From Parabacteroides sp900760525 (GTDB taxonomy: Bacteria > Bacteroidota > Bacteroidia > Bacteroidales > Tannerellaceae): a stretch of 64,000 nucleotides of DNA. Each line of letters starts with the position of its first letter. The first letter of the stretch is position 1. Shown here piece by piece: positions 43,853 to 52,824 of the stretch. The notes under the pieces are model-generated. The model worked only from the letters and a program-made list of their open reading frames with translations, searched no databases and was not told the DNA's origin. The position numbers and the translations under genes are program-made. Location: contig NZ_CP187555.1 of the NCBI RefSeq assembly GCF_049860805.1, positions 4,650,001-4,714,000 on the forward strand. Direction: 5' to 3'.

Positions 43853-45340
43853 TTATCTCGGCATATCAGGCAATTTCCAGCCCTGACGATAGTTATGCTT
43901 GATCAATTCGTTTGCAAACTGTTTCGCATTGACAGGGTCTGTCCAATCTTTATTGAATGACGGATGTCCATCTTTGATCGTGAAACCGTCTTTGATACAG
44001 ATCTTGATCTCTTCGTTGTCCTTGATATTGGTGAACTGCATGTTCTGGCCGTCCCATTCCAGTGTCTTGTTCAGAGCCTGCAAACGAACTGCCAATACAC
44101 CCATCACAACCATTTCGTTGAAGGGACCTGCTTCCAAGAAGTTGGACTTTGTCTGAACACGGCTGGATGCGCTTTCTTTACATGCACGGATCCAATCTTG
44201 TTCGTGACCGCCACTCATAGCTTTGTCAACACGACGACAAACTTTAGGTGCGTTAGGTACGCGACCAGACAACAAGAACGGTTCTTGTCCGTAGCAACCA
44301 CATACTAATGTGTCTTTTGTTCCGTGGAAAATAGTCAGACCACCACCAGGACCCATCAGCTGTTTGCCTTCGGGGAATCCTTTCGGACGATTCGGCATCA
44401 TACCGCCGTCATACCAATGTACTTCTACTTCCGGCATAGCCAATTTGGGCATATTTTCACGAGCCGGGAAAATGAATTTCACATGCTGTGCGTTAGGAGC
44501 GCAATCGCGGAGCAATAATGTAGAAGAAGCTTCTACTCTTGTCGGATAACCTAAATTCAAAGCCTTGAACGCAGTGTGCATGATATGGCAGGCCATATCA
44601 CCCAAAGCTCCCGTTCCGTAAGCCCACCAACCGCGCCAGTTCCAAGGATGGTAAATGTGGTTGTATGGTTTAACTTCTGCCGGACCAGAGAACAAATCCC
44701 AATTCAATGTAGAAGGAATCTTATCGGCTTTTTCGGGAGTGTTCAGACCCTGTGGCCAGATTGGACGGTCTGTTGCACATTCAACCTTTGTAATATCACC
44801 GATTTCACCGTTCCAGATCCATTCGCAAACCAAGTCGGTTCCTTCAGCTGAAGACCCCTGGTTACCCATCTGAGTGGCAACACCTGTAGAGGCTGCTAAT
44901 TTTGTCAGCAAACGGGATTCGTAAACCGAGTGAGTCAACGGTTTCTGTGTATACACATGTTTACCCATTGTCATGGCATCAGCAGTGATCATGGCATGAG
45001 TATGGTCAGCTGTCGCGATCAGTACGGCATCGATGGATTTACCCATTTCGTCATACATTTTGCGGTAGTCCCAATATTTCTTTGCATTCGGATGACGTTC
45101 GAATACTTTCTTGGAATATTTCCAGTCGATATCGCAAAGCGCTACGATATTTTCTGTTTTCTCCATATTCTTAAGATTGGCATTACCCATACCGCCGATA
45201 CCGACAGCGGCAATGTTCAACTTATCAGTCGGAGCTACATATCCGTGAGATTTTCCCAGGATGGACCCCGGAACGATTGAGAAAGCTGCAGCAGCTGCGG
45301 CTCCTCTTTGAAGAAATGATCTTCTTGAAATGTTCGACAT
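43853..45340 (-). CDS. Secreted Gfo/Idh/MocA-family oxidoreductase
   Basis: This 495-residue NAD(P)-dependent oxidoreductase carries a Tat-type signal (SRRSFLQRGAAAAAAF), so it is probably exported folded with its cofactor. The Rossmann motif AAVGIGGMGNANLKNM lies near residue 45. EKP is replaced by QKP (YTQKPLTHS), as in many members of the secreted subgroup. It is the first gene of an operon with the DUF1080 lipoprotein and has a strong promoter at 45419-45448. Confidence 0.88.
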   Translation of the reverse strand: MSNISRRSFLQRGAAAAAAFSIVPGSILGKSHGYVAPTDKLNIAAVGIGGMGNANLKNMEKTENIVALCDIDWKYSKKVFERHPNAKKYWDYRKMYDEMGKSIDAVLIATADHTHAMITADAMTMGKHVYTQKPLTHSVYESRLLTKLAASTGVATQMGNQGSSAEGTDLVCEWIWNGEIGDITKVECATDRPIWPQGLNTPEKADKIPSTLNWDLFSGPAEVKPYNHIYHPWNWRGWWAYGTGALGDMACHIMHTAFKALNLGYPTRVEASSTLLLRDCAPNAQHVKFIFPARENMPKLAMPEVEVHWYDGGMMPNRPKGFPEGKQLMGPGGGLTIFHGTKDTLVCGCYGQEPFLLSGRVPNAPKVCRRVDKAMSGGHEQDWIRACKESASSRVQTKSNFLEAGPFNEMVVMGVLAVRLQALNKTLEWDGQNMQFTNIKDNEEIKICIKDGFTIKDGHPSFNKDWTDPVNAKQFANELIKHNYRQGWKLPDMPR

Positions 45341-45418
45341 AGTAATAATTTTTTATAGATTAGCACTTAATTATAATATTCGATGTGATTTCTCGTCTTA
45401 TAAAAACACAAACTGACG

Positions 45419-45448
45419 CAAATATAACCAATGCGAAAGTAACAGCAA
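45419..45448 (-). promoter_or_regulatory. Promoter of the oxidoreductase-DUF1080 operon
   Basis: On the minus strand, TTG (45446-45448), exactly 19 nt, and TATATTTG (45419-45426) form a full Bacteroidetes consensus about 80 bp before the start codon. Confidence 0.75.
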
Positions 45449-45565
45449 GTCTTCCTTTCGGCTTTCTTCTTCAAAATAATTTTTTTTAACAGAGGTTATA
45501 GATAAAGTCTATTTTTTCATAAATAATATCTATGCTTTTAGGGGAAAACATTTTAACGCTTTCCC

Positions 45566-45573
45566 TATATTTG
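45566..45573 (+). promoter_or_regulatory. -7 box for the DUF4492-cydAB operon
   Basis: TATATTTG lies 55 bp before the DUF4492 start. No TTG was found at the usual distance. Confidence 0.45.
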
Positions 45574-45627
45574 TATAGGAAGAAAACTAATTCACCCAAT
45601 CTCTTGTTATTAAAATACGATACGGAT

Positions 45628-45855
45628 ATGAAAAGGGAGCCTATATACATACGAATATACCATTTTTACCTGGAAGGATTTCGCGAGATGAAACTGGGTA
45701 AAACGTTGTGGCTAATTATATTGGTCAAGCTCTTCATCATGTTTTTTATCTTAAAACTATTTTTCTTTCCTAATTATTTAGGGAAGTTTGATGGAGATTC
45801 CGCAAAGGAAGAACACGTTTCGGGTGAATTGATCAACAGAGCAATTACTCCTTAA
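45628..45855 (+). CDS. DUF4492 small membrane protein
   Basis: This 75-residue protein has one transmembrane helix (about 24-42, LWLIILVKLFIMFFILKLFF). DUF4492 genes commonly precede cydA in Bacteroidetes, so a role as a bd-oxidase accessory subunit is likely but unproven. The ATG at 45628 is chosen because the promoter box lies inside the longer frame beginning at 45532. Confidence 0.8.
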   Translation: MKREPIYIRIYHFYLEGFREMKLGKTLWLIILVKLFIMFFILKLFFFPNYLGKFDGDSAKEEHVSGELINRAITP

Positions 45856-45866
45856 ATTATATAATT

Positions 45867-47423
45867 ATGATCGCAAGCATTGACACTTCTTTGATTGACT
45901 GGTCAAGAGCGCAATTTGCTCTCACTGCCATGTATCATTGGCTGTTCGTCCCCCTTACATTGGGGCTCGGCGTTATACAAGCCATCATGGAGACCATCTA
46001 TTACAAAACAGGTAACGAATTCTGGAAAAAGACAGCACAGTTCTGGATGAAACTGTTTGGTATTAATTTCGCTATCGGTGTTGCCACCGGGCTAATCCTC
46101 GAATTCGAATTCGGGACAAACTGGTCTAACTACAGTTGGTTTGTAGGAGACATCTTCGGAGCTCCCCTCGCTATCGAGGGAATCCTGGCTTTCTTTATGG
46201 AAGCGACTTTTATAGCCGTGATGTTTTTCGGCTGGGACAAGGTCAGCAAACGCTTTCATCTCGCTTCCACCTGGCTGACGATCATAGGAGCAACCCTTTC
46301 CGCCCTCTGGATTCTGATTGCCAACGCATGGATGCAGTATCCGGCAGGTATGCATTTCAATCCGGACACCGTGCGCAACGAGATGTTCGATTTCTGGGCG
46401 GTGGCCTTATCGCCTGTCGCCATCAACAAATTCTTCCATACCGTACTCTCCGGCTGGATTACGGGTGCCGTCTTTGTGATCGGCATCAGCAGCTGGTATC
46501 TGTTGAAAAAGCGTGACACGAAGTTCTCGCTCGAAAGCATCAAGGTCGGTGCCATTTTCGGGCTTGTCGCTTCCATACTGATTGTATGGACTGGTGACGG
46601 TTCCGCTTACCAGGTAGCCCAGAAACAGCCCATGAAGTTGGCTGCCATGGAAGGCTTGTATGAAGGAGGTAATGGCACGGGGTTGGTTGCCATCGGCCTG
46701 CTGAATCCCGACAAGACAAGCTATACCGATAATGTAAATCCCTTCATTTTTAATATAAAGATACCGAAACTGCTTTCTTTCCTTGCCGAGCGCAATGTGG
46801 ACGCTTATGTCCCGGGTATCGTCAACCTGATTGAAGGCGGTTATACGACTAACCAAGGAACGGTCGCCCTATCCGCCGTCGAGAAGATTGAAAAGGGGAA
46901 GACCGCCATCCAGGCTCTTGCCGATTACCGCAAGGCGGTAAAGGATAAAGACGAGGTGGCCGCCCGGCAAGCCCGTACCTTGTTGGACGAAAACTTCGCT
47001 TATTTCGGCTACGGATATATCAAAGATCCTGCCGATCTGGTTCCCCACGTGGGATTGACCTTCTATTCATTCCGCATCATGGTGATCCTGGGCGGATATT
47101 TTATCCTGCTGTTCATCGTTGCTTTGATCTGGAGCAAAAAGAACAAGTTTGCCGATGCCCGCTGGTTGCAATGGGCGGGCCTGTGGACCATTCCTCTGGC
47201 CTATATAGCCGGGCAGGCGGGGTGGATCGTTGCTGAAGTGGGACGTCAACCCTGGGCTATCCAGGATATCCTGCCGACGAGCGCATCCGTGTCCAAGCTG
47301 GCTACTTCGTCGGTGCAGACAACGTTCTTCCTCTTCCTGCTGCTCTTTACCGTCCTGCTTATCGCGGAGGTCGGCATTATGGTGAAGGCGATCAGGAAAG
47401 GACCGGAAAATCATAAATCATAA
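45867..47423 (+). CDS. cydA: Cytochrome bd quinol oxidase subunit I
   Basis: This 518-residue inner-membrane subunit binds haems b558, b595 and d. AMYHWLFVPLTLGL places the haem ligand at H24, and NKFFHTVLSGW gives the second histidine at H191. The quinol-binding loop and GRQPWAIQDILPT near the C-terminus are present. It supports oxygen scavenging and nanaerobic respiration in gut Bacteroidales. CydB follows after a short ATAAATC repeat. Confidence 0.96.
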   Translation: MIASIDTSLIDWSRAQFALTAMYHWLFVPLTLGLGVIQAIMETIYYKTGNEFWKKTAQFWMKLFGINFAIGVATGLILEFEFGTNWSNYSWFVGDIFGAPLAIEGILAFFMEATFIAVMFFGWDKVSKRFHLASTWLTIIGATLSALWILIANAWMQYPAGMHFNPDTVRNEMFDFWAVALSPVAINKFFHTVLSGWITGAVFVIGISSWYLLKKRDTKFSLESIKVGAIFGLVASILIVWTGDGSAYQVAQKQPMKLAAMEGLYEGGNGTGLVAIGLLNPDKTSYTDNVNPFIFNIKIPKLLSFLAERNVDAYVPGIVNLIEGGYTTNQGTVALSAVEKIEKGKTAIQALADYRKAVKDKDEVAARQARTLLDENFAYFGYGYIKDPADLVPHVGLTFYSFRIMVILGGYFILLFIVALIWSKKNKFADARWLQWAGLWTIPLAYIAGQAGWIVAEVGRQPWAIQDILPTSASVSKLATSSVQTTFFLFLLLFTVLLIAEVGIMVKAIRKGPENHKS

Positions 47424-47443
47424 ATCACAAATCATAAATCATC
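47408..47443 (+). repeat. ATAAATC heptamer repeat between cydA and cydB
   Basis: About five CATAAAT/CACAAAT units overlap the cydA stop and run to the cydB start. Only one arm is present, so no hairpin forms. Confidence 0.7.
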
Positions 47444-48592
47444 ATGACCTATATATTATTACAGCATTACTGGTGGTTCCTCATTTCCTTGTTAGGAGCA
47501 CTATTGGTATTCCTGCTTTTCGTACAGGGGGGGCAGTCTTTGCTTTTCACGATTGGCAAAACCGAATTGCAACAAAAGATGTTGCTGAACTCGACCGGGC
47601 GTAAGTGGGAGTTTACCTTTACGACTCTGGTTACTTTCGGAGGTGCGTTCTTCGCCTCCTTCCCGTTGTTCTATTCGACCAGCTTCGGCGGAGCCTACTG
47701 GGTGTGGATGCTGATCCTGGCTTGCTTTGTCCTGCAAGCCGTATCGTATGAATACCAGTCGAAGAAGGGAAATCTCCTGGGGAAAAAGACCTATCAGGTA
47801 TTCCTGTTGCTGAACGGCATCCTGGGGCCGATCCTGTTGGGGACGGCTGTCGGCACGTTCTTCAGCGGAGCCGAATTTATCGTCAACAAAGGGCAGCTGA
47901 CCGATGTCGCCATGCCGGTGATCTCCACCTGGGCGAACCCGTGGCATGGGCTTGAAGCCGCTTTCGTGTTCTGGAACGTATGCCTCGGACTGGCGGTGTT
48001 CTTCCTGGCACGCATCCAGGCCTTGCTCTATTTCATCAACAACATCGACGATGCCGAGATCGTGAAACGCAGCCGCAAGCATTTGGTGATCGAAACGGCG
48101 CTGTTCTTGGTTTTCTTCCTTGTCTTCCTTGTGCATCTGTTGCTTGCCGACGGTTTTGCCGTTAACCCGGAGACGAAAGAGGTGTATATGCAGCCCTATA
48201 AATATTTCATGAACCTGATCGAGATGCCTGCCGTACTGGTTGTGCTGTTAGTGGGCGTGGTAGGTGTCTTATACGGCATTGTCCGTACGATCTTGTCGGG
48301 AACATGGAAAAAGGGGATCTGGTTCTGCGGGACAGGTACGGTGCTCACGGTCTTGGCGCTCTTCCTTTGTGCCGGTTGGAACAATACGGCTTATTATCCT
48401 TCGGTCACCGACCTGCAAAGTTCGCTTACGATAGAGAACAGTTGTTCCAGCCCGTTCACCCTGAAAGTGATGAGCTATGTATCCATTCTCGTACCCTTCG
48501 TCCTGGCCTATATATTCTATGCCTGGCGTGCGTTGGATCTGCGCAAGATCAGCGAGAAAGAGATGGAAAGCGAGAAAGGACATACCTATTGA
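47444..48592 (+). CDS. cydB: Cytochrome bd quinol oxidase subunit II
   Basis: This 382-residue membrane subunit has about eight to nine helices and no haem ligands. It starts with LQHYWWFLISLLGALLVFL. FLFVQGGQSL and WANPWHGLEA fit the CydB fold. It forms the heterodimer with CydA. TTGAAAA-type repeat units follow the stop codon. Confidence 0.94.
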   Translation: MTYILLQHYWWFLISLLGALLVFLLFVQGGQSLLFTIGKTELQQKMLLNSTGRKWEFTFTTLVTFGGAFFASFPLFYSTSFGGAYWVWMLILACFVLQAVSYEYQSKKGNLLGKKTYQVFLLLNGILGPILLGTAVGTFFSGAEFIVNKGQLTDVAMPVISTWANPWHGLEAAFVFWNVCLGLAVFFLARIQALLYFINNIDDAEIVKRSRKHLVIETALFLVFFLVFLVHLLLADGFAVNPETKEVYMQPYKYFMNLIEMPAVLVVLLVGVVGVLYGIVRTILSGTWKKGIWFCGTGTVLTVLALFLCAGWNNTAYYPSVTDLQSSLTIENSCSSPFTLKVMSYVSILVPFVLAYIFYAWRALDLRKISEKEMESEKGHTY

Positions 48593-48900
48593 ATTGAAAA
48601 TTGAGAATTAAAAAATAAGGGGGGCTGATCGGCTCCTTATAAAACAAAGGAAACGGCGAAGCTCACGCTTGGCCGTTTCTACATTTAACCGTTTTAAACA
48701 AAAAGAAAAAGTTAGTTAAGGCTTAGATGAAAATATCTTAAGCTTTTCTACTGACTCTAAATAGCTTCCTGAAAAGGACAGCAAACAAATATATGGAATA
48801 CCTGTCATCCTCGGAACAATCTTCCCGCTTTTTTTGTTATTTTTCACAGTACGCCAATGCTTTTGTATTATCTTTACACCCAAATTATCCGATGGACCTT
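48593..48900. other. Intergenic region between cydB and rnz
   Basis: TTGAAAATTGAGAATT repeat units start right after the cydB stop. An imperfect hairpin (AAGGAAACGGCGAAGC / GCTTGGCCGTTTCT, 48647-48680) may terminate cydAB. A -7-like TATCTTTA lies at 48869-48876. An in-frame ATG at 48793 could extend rnz, but the added residues do not resemble the enzyme. Confidence 0.5.
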
Positions 48901-49815
48901 ATGGCAGAATTTAATATAAACATATTGGGATGCGGTTCGGCGTTACCTACCACGCGGCATCTGGCAACTTCACAGGTAGTAGATTTGCGGGATAAATTAT
49001 ATATGATCGATTGTGGGGAAGGTACCCAGGTACAGATGCGTAAAATGCGCATCCGCTTCGGCCGTCTCGCCCATATCTTCATCTCGCATCTGCATGGCGA
49101 CCACTGCTTCGGTTTGCCGGGGCTGGTCTCTACGCTCGGTATGCTGGGGCGTACCGGTGAGCTGGTCGTGCACGGCCCGAAGGAGGTCGAAGCTTACCTG
49201 CGTCCGGTGATGGACTTGTTCTGCCGGGGCATGGAGTTCGAGGTGCGTTTCAACCCGGTCGATACACGTAGCCATTCGTTGGTCATGGAAGACCGGTCGT
49301 TGTCGGTCTATTCCATCCCGTTGAAGCACCGGATTCCCACTTGCGGCTACCTCTTTGCCGAGAAGCCGAAGGAGGCGCATATCATCCGCGAGATGACGGA
49401 TTTCTACCAGGTTCCCGTCCGCTGCATGAAAGATATTAAACAGGGGCAGGATTATGTCACGCCCGAAGGCGAAGTGGTTCCCAACTCCCGCCTGACGCGC
49501 CCGGCTGCTCCTCCCAAGCGCTATGCGTTCTGTTCCGATACGGCCTATAACCGCTCCGTCATCCCGATAATCGAAGGGGTGGACTTGCTCTATCACGAAG
49601 CGACATTTGCCGAGTGCGATCTTGCCCGTGCCAAAGAAACCTTCCACTCCACCGCCCGCCAGGCAGCGGAGATAGCCCGCGACGCCCATGTAAAACGCCT
49701 TGTCATCGGCCACTATTCCGCCCGCTACGAAGATCTGTCCGAACTTCACCGGGAAGCCGAAGCGGTATTTCCCGGCACGATATTGGGGAATGAGGGGATG
49801 GTGGTGACTTTGTAA
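48901..49815 (+). CDS. rnz: Ribonuclease Z
   Basis: This tRNA 3'-processing endonuclease of the metallo-beta-lactamase fold has 304 residues. HLHGDH (H63, H65, D67, H68) forms the main zinc motif. AFCSDTAYN and the HSTARQAAEIA region give further ligands. The start at 48901 (MAEFNINILGCGSALPT) fits the usual N-terminus. The gene may be monocistronic. Confidence 0.95.
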   Translation: MAEFNINILGCGSALPTTRHLATSQVVDLRDKLYMIDCGEGTQVQMRKMRIRFGRLAHIFISHLHGDHCFGLPGLVSTLGMLGRTGELVVHGPKEVEAYLRPVMDLFCRGMEFEVRFNPVDTRSHSLVMEDRSLSVYSIPLKHRIPTCGYLFAEKPKEAHIIREMTDFYQVPVRCMKDIKQGQDYVTPEGEVVPNSRLTRPAAPPKRYAFCSDTAYNRSVIPIIEGVDLLYHEATFAECDLARAKETFHSTARQAAEIARDAHVKRLVIGHYSARYEDLSELHREAEAVFPGTILGNEGMVVTL

Positions 49816-49841
49816 TTGAAAGTGGAAAATTGAAAATTTAT

Positions 49842-49890
49842 ATCCGTAGGGGCGATCCCCATGTGGTCGCCCCCGCGGGATCGCCCGTCA
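49842..49890. repeat. GTAGGGGCGATCCCC-type hairpin after rnz
   Basis: GTAGGGGCGATCCCCATGTG and GTCGCCC / GGGATCGCCC segments form overlapping palindromes, in the same general class as the other GTAGGGG repeats of the window. Confidence 0.55.
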
Positions 49891-49933
49891 AATATAATCA
49901 AATACAAATCGTTTCTATTCCAAAAGATTATCG

Positions 49934-49941
49934 TATCTTTG
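49934..49941 (+). promoter_or_regulatory. -7 box for the toxin-antitoxin pair
   Basis: TATCTTTG lies 41 bp before the antitoxin start; a partial TTT occupies the -33 position. Confidence 0.45.
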
Positions 49942-49981
49942 TGAAGAAATCAATATATAAAAAGAAAGAGAGGATATAATC

Positions 49982-50224
49982 ATGACAGCTATGGAATTAG
50001 AATGTAAGAAAGATGAACTCCGGGAATTGATCGATATGATCGAATCCGAAGAGACTGTAAATCGCGTAGGGAAGTATCTTAAACGTATGCTCACGCGTGA
50101 ACAGCCGCCTTGCCAATTTTCTATAGAAGAGTTGAAGGAACAGTTGAATGTGGCAGAAAAGGAAGCTCGTTTGGGATTGGGATGCTCGACTGAAGAACTC
50201 CGAAAAGCAGTTCTGACATGGTAG
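49982..50224 (+). CDS. Probable antitoxin of a RelE/ParE module
   Basis: This 80-residue acidic-basic helical protein has no named domain that I recognise. It overlaps the toxin gene by 7 bp, the layout of type II antitoxins. It begins with a conserved-looking segment ECKKDELRELIDMIESEE. Function is inferred from its partner. Confidence 0.65.
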   Translation: MTAMELECKKDELRELIDMIESEETVNRVGKYLKRMLTREQPPCQFSIEELKEQLNVAEKEARLGLGCSTEELRKAVLTW

Positions 50225-50532
50225 ACAGAATCATTTGGTTGCCGGCAGCCCAAAGAAACCTTAATAATGTTTATAAGTTTATCAGTAAGAAGAGTGTGCA
50301 AGCCGCTATTAAAACACACAATAAATTATTAGATGCAGTAGAACCTTTACTCAATTTTCCCCAAATGGCTCCGATAGAGCCTTTATTGGAAGATCGTGAT
50401 AAAATATACCGTGCGCTTGTCGTTGATAAATATAAGATTATATATTATTTCGAAAAAAATATCATCTATATCGCTGCTGTCTGGGACTGCCGCCAAAGTA
50501 CAAAACGACTTTGGAAACGATTTAATCATTAA
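50218..50532 (+). CDS. RelE/ParE-family toxin
   Basis: This 104-residue protein has the ParE/RelE fold signature: IIWLPAAQRNLNNVYKFISKKS at the start, then LLEDRDKIYRALVVDKYKIIYYFE, and a C-terminal VWDCRQSTKRL. Such toxins cleave mRNA on ribosomes or poison gyrase. Here the sequence leans toward ParE-like proteins. It follows the antitoxin with overlapping frames. Confidence 0.85.
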   Translation: MVDRIIWLPAAQRNLNNVYKFISKKSVQAAIKTHNKLLDAVEPLLNFPQMAPIEPLLEDRDKIYRALVVDKYKIIYYFEKNIIYIAAVWDCRQSTKRLWKRFNH

Positions 50533-50569
50533 TAATACAGAACATTCTACATTATTCAAAAAATATTCC

Positions 50570-50577
50570 TACATTTG
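50570..50577 (+). promoter_or_regulatory. -7 box for the solo sorting-domain gene
   Basis: TACATTTG lies 21 bp before the start at 50599 and downstream of the toxin gene, pointing to independent transcription. Confidence 0.45.
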
Positions 50578-50598
50578 TACGATCTTAGGGTTTGGCAT

Positions 50599-50928
50599 AT
50601 GAAGATATTAATTGCAATCGTTTTATTGCTGGCCGTATGGGCCGGTTGTCCGCTTGAAGTGATGGCACAGCAAGCGAATACAACTGTGTCCCGGACGACC
50701 GTTGCCCAAGACAAAGATCCGGATGCTGTTGAGATCAGCGCCTACGATAACAAGATCGTTGTCGAGAATGCTCCGGCCGGTAGCAAGCTCGAGATCTACA
50801 GCGTGGTAGGCATACGGGTGAAAGAGATACCGATGAAGCAACCCTCCGGCGAATATACGGTGGATATTGCCAAAGGGTACTACATCGTCCGCATCGGCGA
50901 CACGGTCCGTAAGGTGTCCATCCGCTAA
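50599..50928 (+). CDS. Small secreted protein made of a signal peptide and a T9SS-like C-terminal domain
   Basis: This 109-residue protein has a signal peptide (about 1-24, MKILIAIVLLLAVWAGCPLE). A short linker is followed by a 65-residue domain with KLEIYSVVGIRVKEIPM and GYYIVRIGDTVRKVSI. This resembles the sorting domain at the end of the three S-layer-like proteins but has no cargo. It may be a decoy, a small surface protein or a gene remnant with an intact frame. Confidence 0.6.
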   Translation: MKILIAIVLLLAVWAGCPLEVMAQQANTTVSRTTVAQDKDPDAVEISAYDNKIVVENAPAGSKLEIYSVVGIRVKEIPMKQPSGEYTVDIAKGYYIVRIGDTVRKVSIR

Positions 50929-50938
50929 CGTTCTCCGG

Positions 50939-51292
50939 TCAACCTCCCCATAAAGACATTCCGACTGCATACGAAAACAGCGTCCAGCCTACGAAGGAGG
51001 CGGCTTGTCCTGTGTAGGCCGCCCGCACCCCGAGAGTGTCAAGAGGGCTCCTACACATCCCAGCACCACCTCTGAACGGTCCGCCCACAGGGCCATTATC
51101 CCGAGACCGGCCAGATACAATGCCAATACCTTCCTGAGGCACATCATCCGGCACCTCGTCCGGCAGCTCTCCCGGTATCGGGTGAGCAGGCTTTTCATTT
51201 TTCTCATCTTTTTTCTTCTTTCTCTTTTTCAAGTTCAACAAGAAGCCCAACAAGGCTCTGATAAATTCAAGGATTTGTCTTAGTTTGCTCAT
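50939..51292 (-). CDS. Hypothetical basic protein
   Basis: This 117-residue frame starts with a hydrophobic helix (ILEFIRALLGFLLNL), then a Lys-rich stretch, a Pro/Glu/Asp segment and a Gly-rich end with a second hydrophobic patch. I recognise no family. It precedes nothing obvious on the same strand, but it follows the glucosaminidase gene and may be a holin-like partner. Coding status is moderate. Confidence 0.45.
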   Translation of the reverse strand: MSKLRQILEFIRALLGFLLNLKKRKKKKDEKNEKPAHPIPGELPDEVPDDVPQEGIGIVSGRSRDNGPVGGPFRGGAGMCRSPLDTLGVRAAYTGQAASFVGWTLFSYAVGMSLWGG

Positions 51293-51342
51293 AATGGATT
51301 CTGTATTTGGTGGTTGATAAATGGGGTAATTATTTTACGTTT

Positions 51343-51819
51343 TTATGCTGCGAGCTTCGCATTCCAATCCAGCAACCGCCCGATCTCCGCTTCGAGCACA
51401 ACGATGTTGCGGCGGTACAGGTCGCGGTTGTCGCCGTTCTGTTCGCTGATGTACGGGCTGTAGGCGATCTCCTTTGCGTAGGCTTCGGGCTGGAAGCTGA
51501 AATGGTAGGCGCGGGGATAGGCGGAGCGGATCAGGCGGGCGAAGTCGAGAAAAGAGAGAAGCGGCGAATCGTAATGCCTGAAATGATGGGTCCCGTAGGC
51601 TGTCTCGAACGTGGCACGTTGCCCGTGCCAATAGGCGTTTGAAGCGCCATAGCCCATCATGCCGAAGAAATTATGATGCTCCGCAGCAAGCAGGGAAGTT
51701 CCCCAGCCGCTCTCGAGCGCACCCTGTGCAAGGATGATCCGGGCGTTCATGCCGAACTGCTTTTCCGCTTCGGAGGCAGCCTTCCGGCAAGTGTGTAAAA
51801 AGTTGATTTTATTGTTCAT
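51343..51819 (-). CDS. Glucosaminidase-domain protein (FlgJ/autolysin type)
   Basis: This 158-residue protein is essentially one GH73-like N-acetylglucosaminidase domain. ILAQGALESGWGTSLLAAEHHNFFG carries the catalytic Glu in ALESGWG. No signal peptide is visible, as in phage endolysins that need a holin. In related Bacteroides cassettes an amidase occupies this place next to the HU-like and primase-like genes. Confidence 0.82.
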   Translation of the reverse strand: MNNKINFLHTCRKAASEAEKQFGMNARIILAQGALESGWGTSLLAAEHHNFFGMMGYGASNAYWHGQRATFETAYGTHHFRHYDSPLLSFLDFARLIRSAYPRAYHFSFQPEAYAKEIAYSPYISEQNGDNRDLYRRNIVVLEAEIGRLLDWNAKLAA

Positions 51820-51891
51820 AATATATTGATATTTACTTGTATGTCAGATTAATAATGCCTATATTTACGTGTCACAATCAAAAAACATACA

Positions 51892-52116
51892 ATGGAAAAT
51901 TCACTGAATCAAAACAAAGTCTGGGGATGGGGCGAACTGGCCCTGATGTACTTCCCGAATATCTCACAGAAGAGCGCGACCATGCAATTATTGAAATGGG
52001 TACGCGTCAGCGACGAACTGGTCGGGCAACTTGAAAAATCAGGATGGCACCCGGGCAAGAAATACCTCACCCCCAAGCAAAGGGACTACATTGTGGGTCA
52101 CCTCGGAGAACCCTGA
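51892..52116 (+). CDS. DUF4248 family protein
   Basis: This 74-residue protein has WGWGELALMYFPNISQKSAT and a C-terminal LTPKQRDYIVGHLGEP, typical of DUF4248. These genes are usually found beside HU-like and VirE_N/DUF3987 genes in Bacteroidales. The function is unknown. A helix-turn-helix-like role has been suggested by its shape only. Confidence 0.75.
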   Translation: MENSLNQNKVWGWGELALMYFPNISQKSATMQLLKWVRVSDELVGQLEKSGWHPGKKYLTPKQRDYIVGHLGEP

Positions 52117-52199
52117 AGAGTTGAAAGTTGAAAGTTGAAAGTGATGCTTCGCGTTCGTACAAATAACTTTCACCTTTCACCTTTTACCTTTCACCTCTT
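52117..52199. repeat. Heptamer-repeat hairpin between convergent DUF4248 and HU-like genes
   Basis: Three GTTGAAA units (52121-52140) face TTTCACC/TTTTACC units (52167-52195), forming a hairpin with a loop rich in CG. Confidence 0.75.
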
Positions 52200-52638
52200 A
52201 CAGTTCTCCCGGTCGTTCCTCTTCGCCTCCGCCCTCCACAGGAACACCGGAAGCGATCTTTTCGAACGTGTAGTTTTTGACTGCTTCCTTCAGTTGCTTG
52301 CCGGGACGGAAGGCAATGCGGCGGCTTTTGATAAGCGATTGGTTGAACTCCTTCTCGGTTGCCGTGCCGGTGCTGCCGAACTGCAACTGGAAACTACCAA
52401 GCTCGCCCACTTTGACCACCTCGCCTTTGCCGAGGTTACGGCGCATCACGTTGACCAATTCGTCGAGGATCAGCTTCACGTCGCCGGACGAGGCGGTGGA
52501 CTGGGACGAGATCAGGTCGCACAATTCATACACGTCGCACGTGCCGGTCGTATTGGCACTGGCGTAATACAGTTTCGAACCTTCGGCTGCATCTTTGCGC
52601 ATATCTTTGCGCTGGACTAATTTGTACTTTGCTGGCAT
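52198..52638 (-). CDS. HU-like DNA-binding protein (Bacteroidales histone-like)
   Basis: This 146-residue protein has an HU/IHF fold in its N-terminal two thirds (MPAKYKLVQRKDMRKDA, then LGSFQLQFGSTGTATEKEF and RIAFRPGKQLKEAV). A Gly/Glu-rich tail follows. The start at 52638 matches the usual MPAKY N-terminus; an upstream ATG at 52695 is less likely. A -7 box lies at 52685-52692 on the minus strand. Confidence 0.85.
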   Translation of the reverse strand: MPAKYKLVQRKDMRKDAAEGSKLYYASANTTGTCDVYELCDLISSQSTASSGDVKLILDELVNVMRRNLGKGEVVKVGELGSFQLQFGSTGTATEKEFNQSLIKSRRIAFRPGKQLKEAVKNYTFEKIASGVPVEGGGEEERPGEL

Positions 52639-52684
52639 AACATTTAGATTTTTAGGATAAAACATGTATTTCTTAATCACATAA

Positions 52685-52692
52685 CAAAGATA
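52685..52692 (-). promoter_or_regulatory. -7 box for the HU-like gene
   Basis: TATCTTTG on the minus strand, 46 bp before the start at 52638. It supports that start over the one at 52695. Confidence 0.5.
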
Positions 52693-52824
52693 CAACCACC
52701 CCCGACGCCCCAGCGGAATGTGGCGGAACGACGTGGAAAGAGAGGGAAAAGATGAGAAAATTAAGGAAAGCCGGTAAAAGGGAAGCCGGCTCCTTATCTA
52801 TATGTGGCAGACGGGTAAAAGATA

